Shown here one piece after another: positions 60,961 through 64,000 of a stretch of DNA of 64,000 bases. The DNA comes from Scleromitrula shiraiana (lineage: Eukaryota; Ascomycota; Leotiomycetes; Helotiales; Sclerotiniaceae): contig JABELC010000009.1 of assembly GCA_028455995.1 (NCBI GenBank), forward strand, positions 1,749,501 to 1,813,500, in the 5' to 3' direction. The translations under genes were made by a program, and so were the position numbers. The stretch's first letter is position 1. Each line of letters opens with the position of its first letter. The notes under the pieces were generated by a model, which was not told the DNA's origin, ran no database searches, and was given only the letters and a program-made list of their open reading frames with translations.

Positions 60961-62219
60961 CTACACACTCCATGATATGTTATTGACAGATTTCTCCTGG
61001 ATCCACTCCTTCAAATGTAAGTTCACGCCCGCTTTGTTGGTCTCCGAAACCAGTTTGAAGCACTGCTCTTCTCCATATGAATCATTTGGTTTAGGCAAAG
61101 TTAAGTAAAGATCATTTAGGGCAGGTAGATAGGAATTCTTCTTGACACCAAAATGATGAAACATATTATGGAGAGCCCGAGATTTCTCATAGCTGTTAGG
61201 TCCTCTTGAGATCAACGAGTGTTGAGAGACTGAAGCAGGTACAAGAGAACCTACAAAATTTCCGCTGTCATAAGTGTCCTGGGAGTGAGCAAAAGGATCA
61301 TTGCACATTGCAACCTCGATGGGGAATTCGAGGCTTTTCAAACGCTGAAAGCTGCGCATTGACGTTTTGCCAGGACTTAATCGGTCTCTGGAACTTGGAT
61401 TCAATAATGAAATAGAGAGCTCCTCGAGATGATGTCCAGCTTCCCGTCCAATTACCGTGATGAACTTGCAAATGTCCCACTCACTTCTGTAATTCCGTGG
61501 CCTAGAATGGTAATGAGAGTACCTGAGTGTCTTGAGATGAGGGGTGTGTGTGAGAAAGTTGGCAATAGCGAACTCATCCATCCAACAACGTTCTAGATGA
61601 ACTACCTTAAGATTTTCACTGTAGATTCGACTTGAATTTCTGGTTGGAATTATTTGTGAAACTCTTTCATCCCGTTTGAGATCCATCTCCGTCACTGAAA
61701 TGGATCGCACCTGTGGCATGGTAAGGAATGGAATAAACGTGTCAGAAGTACCGTAAAATCCAGGAAAGGGCCATAGAACCGTCTCGAGCTTAGCCCCCTT
61801 GGTAAAACCGGAGCTATTCCCAGATAGACACAACTTCCTTGCATCGCAAGCAATGATGTTGAGAAGCTTGCGAGTTGAGTCGTTCAATTTCCAGAGGATT
61901 AGTAGTTTGAGAGTGGTGAGGTTTGGCAAGAGTGTATATTAGATCCACGGGGCAGGTTCGCACTATCTGCCACAAAATCCGCACTTTGAATGTAATGTGC
62001 TGCAACAGGATCTTCAGCAATGTATGAGACAAGGTCTAACGCTGATCTTATGCCTCTATCCCCACCGTAAGCGAAATGTTGAAAGTCAGATCGAAGCTCG
62101 TAATAGTTTTCGATAAACGGTGTGCAGAGTTCATGAATGCCCCTACAAGTCAACGCTAGACTCTCAAACCCATTTGGGATAACATTGTGGATGATCTTTA
62201 CGAACAATTCGGGAGGCAT
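60961..62219 (-). pseudogene. F-box/leucine-rich protein gene with a broken frame
   Basis: Translation from the ATG at 62219 starts MPPELFVKIIHNVIPNGFES followed by LALTCRGIHELC, a canonical F-box start. It continues through SALDLVSYIAEDPVAAHYIQ, then leaves frame near 61.94 kb. A second frame from about 61938 resumes with YTLLPNLTTLKLLILWK. It runs to 60961 with leucine-rich-like helices (SENLKVVHLERC, HHLEELSIS, LPALNDLYLTLP). The usual stretch between the two parts is missing, with no good GT-AG intron, so a deletion or frameshift is likely. Family members act as substrate receptors of SCF ubiquitin ligases; many fungal lineage-specific copies have no known target. A sequencing error cannot be excluded. 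Confidence 0.6.
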
Positions 62220-63293
62220 CTCTGTTCAGGTCATCATGACTATGGTAGACACCTGTACTTCAAAGTTAGTGATATGTTAAACATAGAGAATGTCTCGTCC
62301 TAGGGTTAGAAAACATACGACAAACACTATCTGTGATATGTATAGAGATCGAGTGATGCTGGGCTTTCCGAAATATTTGGAGATCAGTGCGATACTTGGG
62401 AATCTTCGAGGGCGTCAAACTTTCGGGGACTTCAACGATACCGCCTCTGTCAGTATTTAACTAATGTGAGAAAGTCGATACTGAATAAATAAAAATCTTG
62501 GAATCTGTTGACTGTTGAATCAGTGCTGAAGCCCAGTGGCTGTTATTAGCGTAAAAGGAATTAATCAATAGGAAAAATCATCAGTTCCCGACTAACTGCT
62601 GACCTACTCACTGTCGGTTGTATCGACAGGTAATTTCCAATCTTATATAGGCCGATCACACCAAATCTTAGAAACACTCAGCCTTGTAATGGCTAAGCAT
62701 ATACAGAAGATATTGTCGTTGTGAATATGTTTTGCCATTCCCGCCAAATACATTCAGATGCCATAGCGAGGAAATCGTGACAATCATTGACTTTGCCCTC
62801 CATGGATATACATATTTATCATGGCAATTTACACTTACTGGAGTCGTTCTAGTTTTAAGTAGCCCTGAACAGACAAAATCAGAATATTCCTGTTTTGCTT
62901 TAGAGCTACTTGACATCTCATCTTTCGTATCATACAGCATCATCAATCAAAAGAATTGATGTCCTCGGCGCTTTTGTTTTACTTATTTTGTTTAGAATGT
63001 AGAAATTGGAGGGTTTGGTATTACTCTCGGTGTGTGACCAGCGATTTATGGGAATTATATGAAGAATTGTGATGAAATCTTGACGTTGGGCCTTTTGTAT
63101 TTTGTGATATATGGGTATATGAGACAAGAAAGTAAATCACTGGAACAGTTTTGTTTGAAGTGTATGCCCTTCATAGTTGTCAATCCCGCTCAAAATTTCA
63201 AGCCGCGTCCGTTTTTGGGGTTTCCGAAAAAAGTGAAAAAAGCGTAGGAAATTTTTGTTCAAAAGAAAGATTTCCTCTCGAATTTGTAGCGTT
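62220..63293. other. Spacer between two F-box-like genes
   Basis: Promoter region of the F-box gene plus spacer. The short open frames at 62668-63247 are AT-biased and have no domain. No gene is supported. Confidence 0.5.
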
Positions 63294-64000
63294 CTAAAGA
63301 TAAATCTCTTTCAGAGCCGGCATTTCAGATTTCCTTCTAGATGCAAATTGACGAAACATATCATCGATAGCTTGATCATCGTCGCAATTGTTGTCAATAG
63401 AAGTTAAAATCAAATGAGAAACCGAGGCATGTACAAGATCGCCTATAAATGGTTCATTGTATCCCTGTTTATGATCGATCGATTTCGCAAAGTTAATATT
63501 GCATAACGCAAGATCGACGGGAAATCTAAGTTTTCGTAGACATCGGAAGTTACGGGGTAATGCTTTCCCCAGGAAGCAATCGGTTTCTGGAACAATTGTA
63601 ACATACATAAAGTTCCTCAAGATGATTTCCAACCTCTCGCTGAATCGCCATGACGAATTTGCAAATATCCCAGTCTCTAGCACCAAAAGCCAATTCATAA
63701 TCGTGAGAATATGCAAATATCTTGAGGTTGGGAGTGTGTTTGAGAAAGTGGACGAGAAGCGTCTCACTAATTGCAGAGTTGTGGAAACGAACCACCTCGA
63801 TATTCTGACCATAACTACAATACAAGTCGTTCAAAACAGGTGGCAAGTGATCCATGTCGAAGAAGCTATAGGTAATGAATGACCGCACACGCGACATAGA
63901 CAGAAATGGAATGATTGAAGGGAGATGCCTTTCGCGTGCTATTCCTATTGGAAAATCAATGTTGAGATCCGTCAACCGAGCAAGAGACGATCTTTCCCAA
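63294..64000 (-). pseudogene. Second F-box/leucine-rich paralogue, 3' part with frameshift, truncated by window edge
   Basis: The minus strand shows a protein clearly related to the 60961-62219 gene: FLKHTPNLKIFAYSH, DWDICKFVMAIQREVGNHLEEL and then SRNRLLPG. The frame then shifts at a run of four C (63567-63570 on the plus strand). The next frame continues RNFRCLRKLRFPVDLALCN and ends with PALKEIYL near 63294. The neighbour reads SRDRLSPGKTSMRSFQRL at this place, showing that one extra base breaks the frame. The F-box end lies beyond the window. It could be a pseudogene or a homopolymer sequencing error. Confidence 0.6.

Overview
The window looks like a piece of a filamentous ascomycete nuclear genome, most likely a Helotiales/Sclerotiniaceae-type leotiomycete. 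The evidence is short GT-AG introns with CTAAC-like branch sites, about 40% GC genic DNA interrupted by extremely AT-rich islands, and fungal-only families (a vib-1/XprG NDT80 factor, an HPPK-DHPS fusion, a GPI Thr/Ser surface protein, an Sfk1/FRAG1 protein). The family-level placement is an impression, not a search result.

Layout. 1430-7401 (+): one large GPI-anchored Thr/Ser-repeat surface protein assembled from 11 exons, several of them tiny. 7402-10154: no convincing gene. 10155-18672: an 8.5 kb AT-rich island of RIP-like decayed repeats. It holds one element with about 100 bp inverted ends, then an array of inverted and direct copies bounded by two interleaved pairs of related terminal repeats. 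18917-19906 (+): an intact, intronless class I sesquiterpene synthase only 245 bp from the island's last repeat end. 20234-23576 (-): a decayed C2H2 zinc finger/pseudokinase locus with in-frame stops. 25015-25992 (-): Sfk1/FRAG1/DRAM membrane protein. 26452-26981 and 27750-28676: two further AT-rich elements with terminal inverted repeats. 30374-31584 (-): nitronate monooxygenase-like flavoprotein, divergent from 32138-33910 (+), the bifunctional HPPK-DHPS of folate synthesis.

34579-40039 (+) holds three tandem paralogues of an unrecognised cysteine-rich family. They share an intron position and about 14 conserved cysteines and are the best candidate here for an undescribed family. 40989-42539 (-): choline transporter-like/Pns1 membrane protein. 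44923-about 47342 (-): vib-1/XprG-type NDT80 transcription factor. Upstream of it lies about 13.6 kb with no recognisable gene and normal base composition, containing one perfect nested hairpin. 60961-62219 and 63294-64000 (-): two related F-box/leucine-rich genes, both with broken frames, the second cut by the window edge.

The genes do not form one pathway. Housekeeping genes (folate, flavoprotein, transporter, regulator) are interspersed with lineage-specific material: surface protein, orphan terpene synthase, cysteine-rich triplet, decayed kinase and F-box genes. All exon coordinates are read by eye from splice signals and frame continuity.
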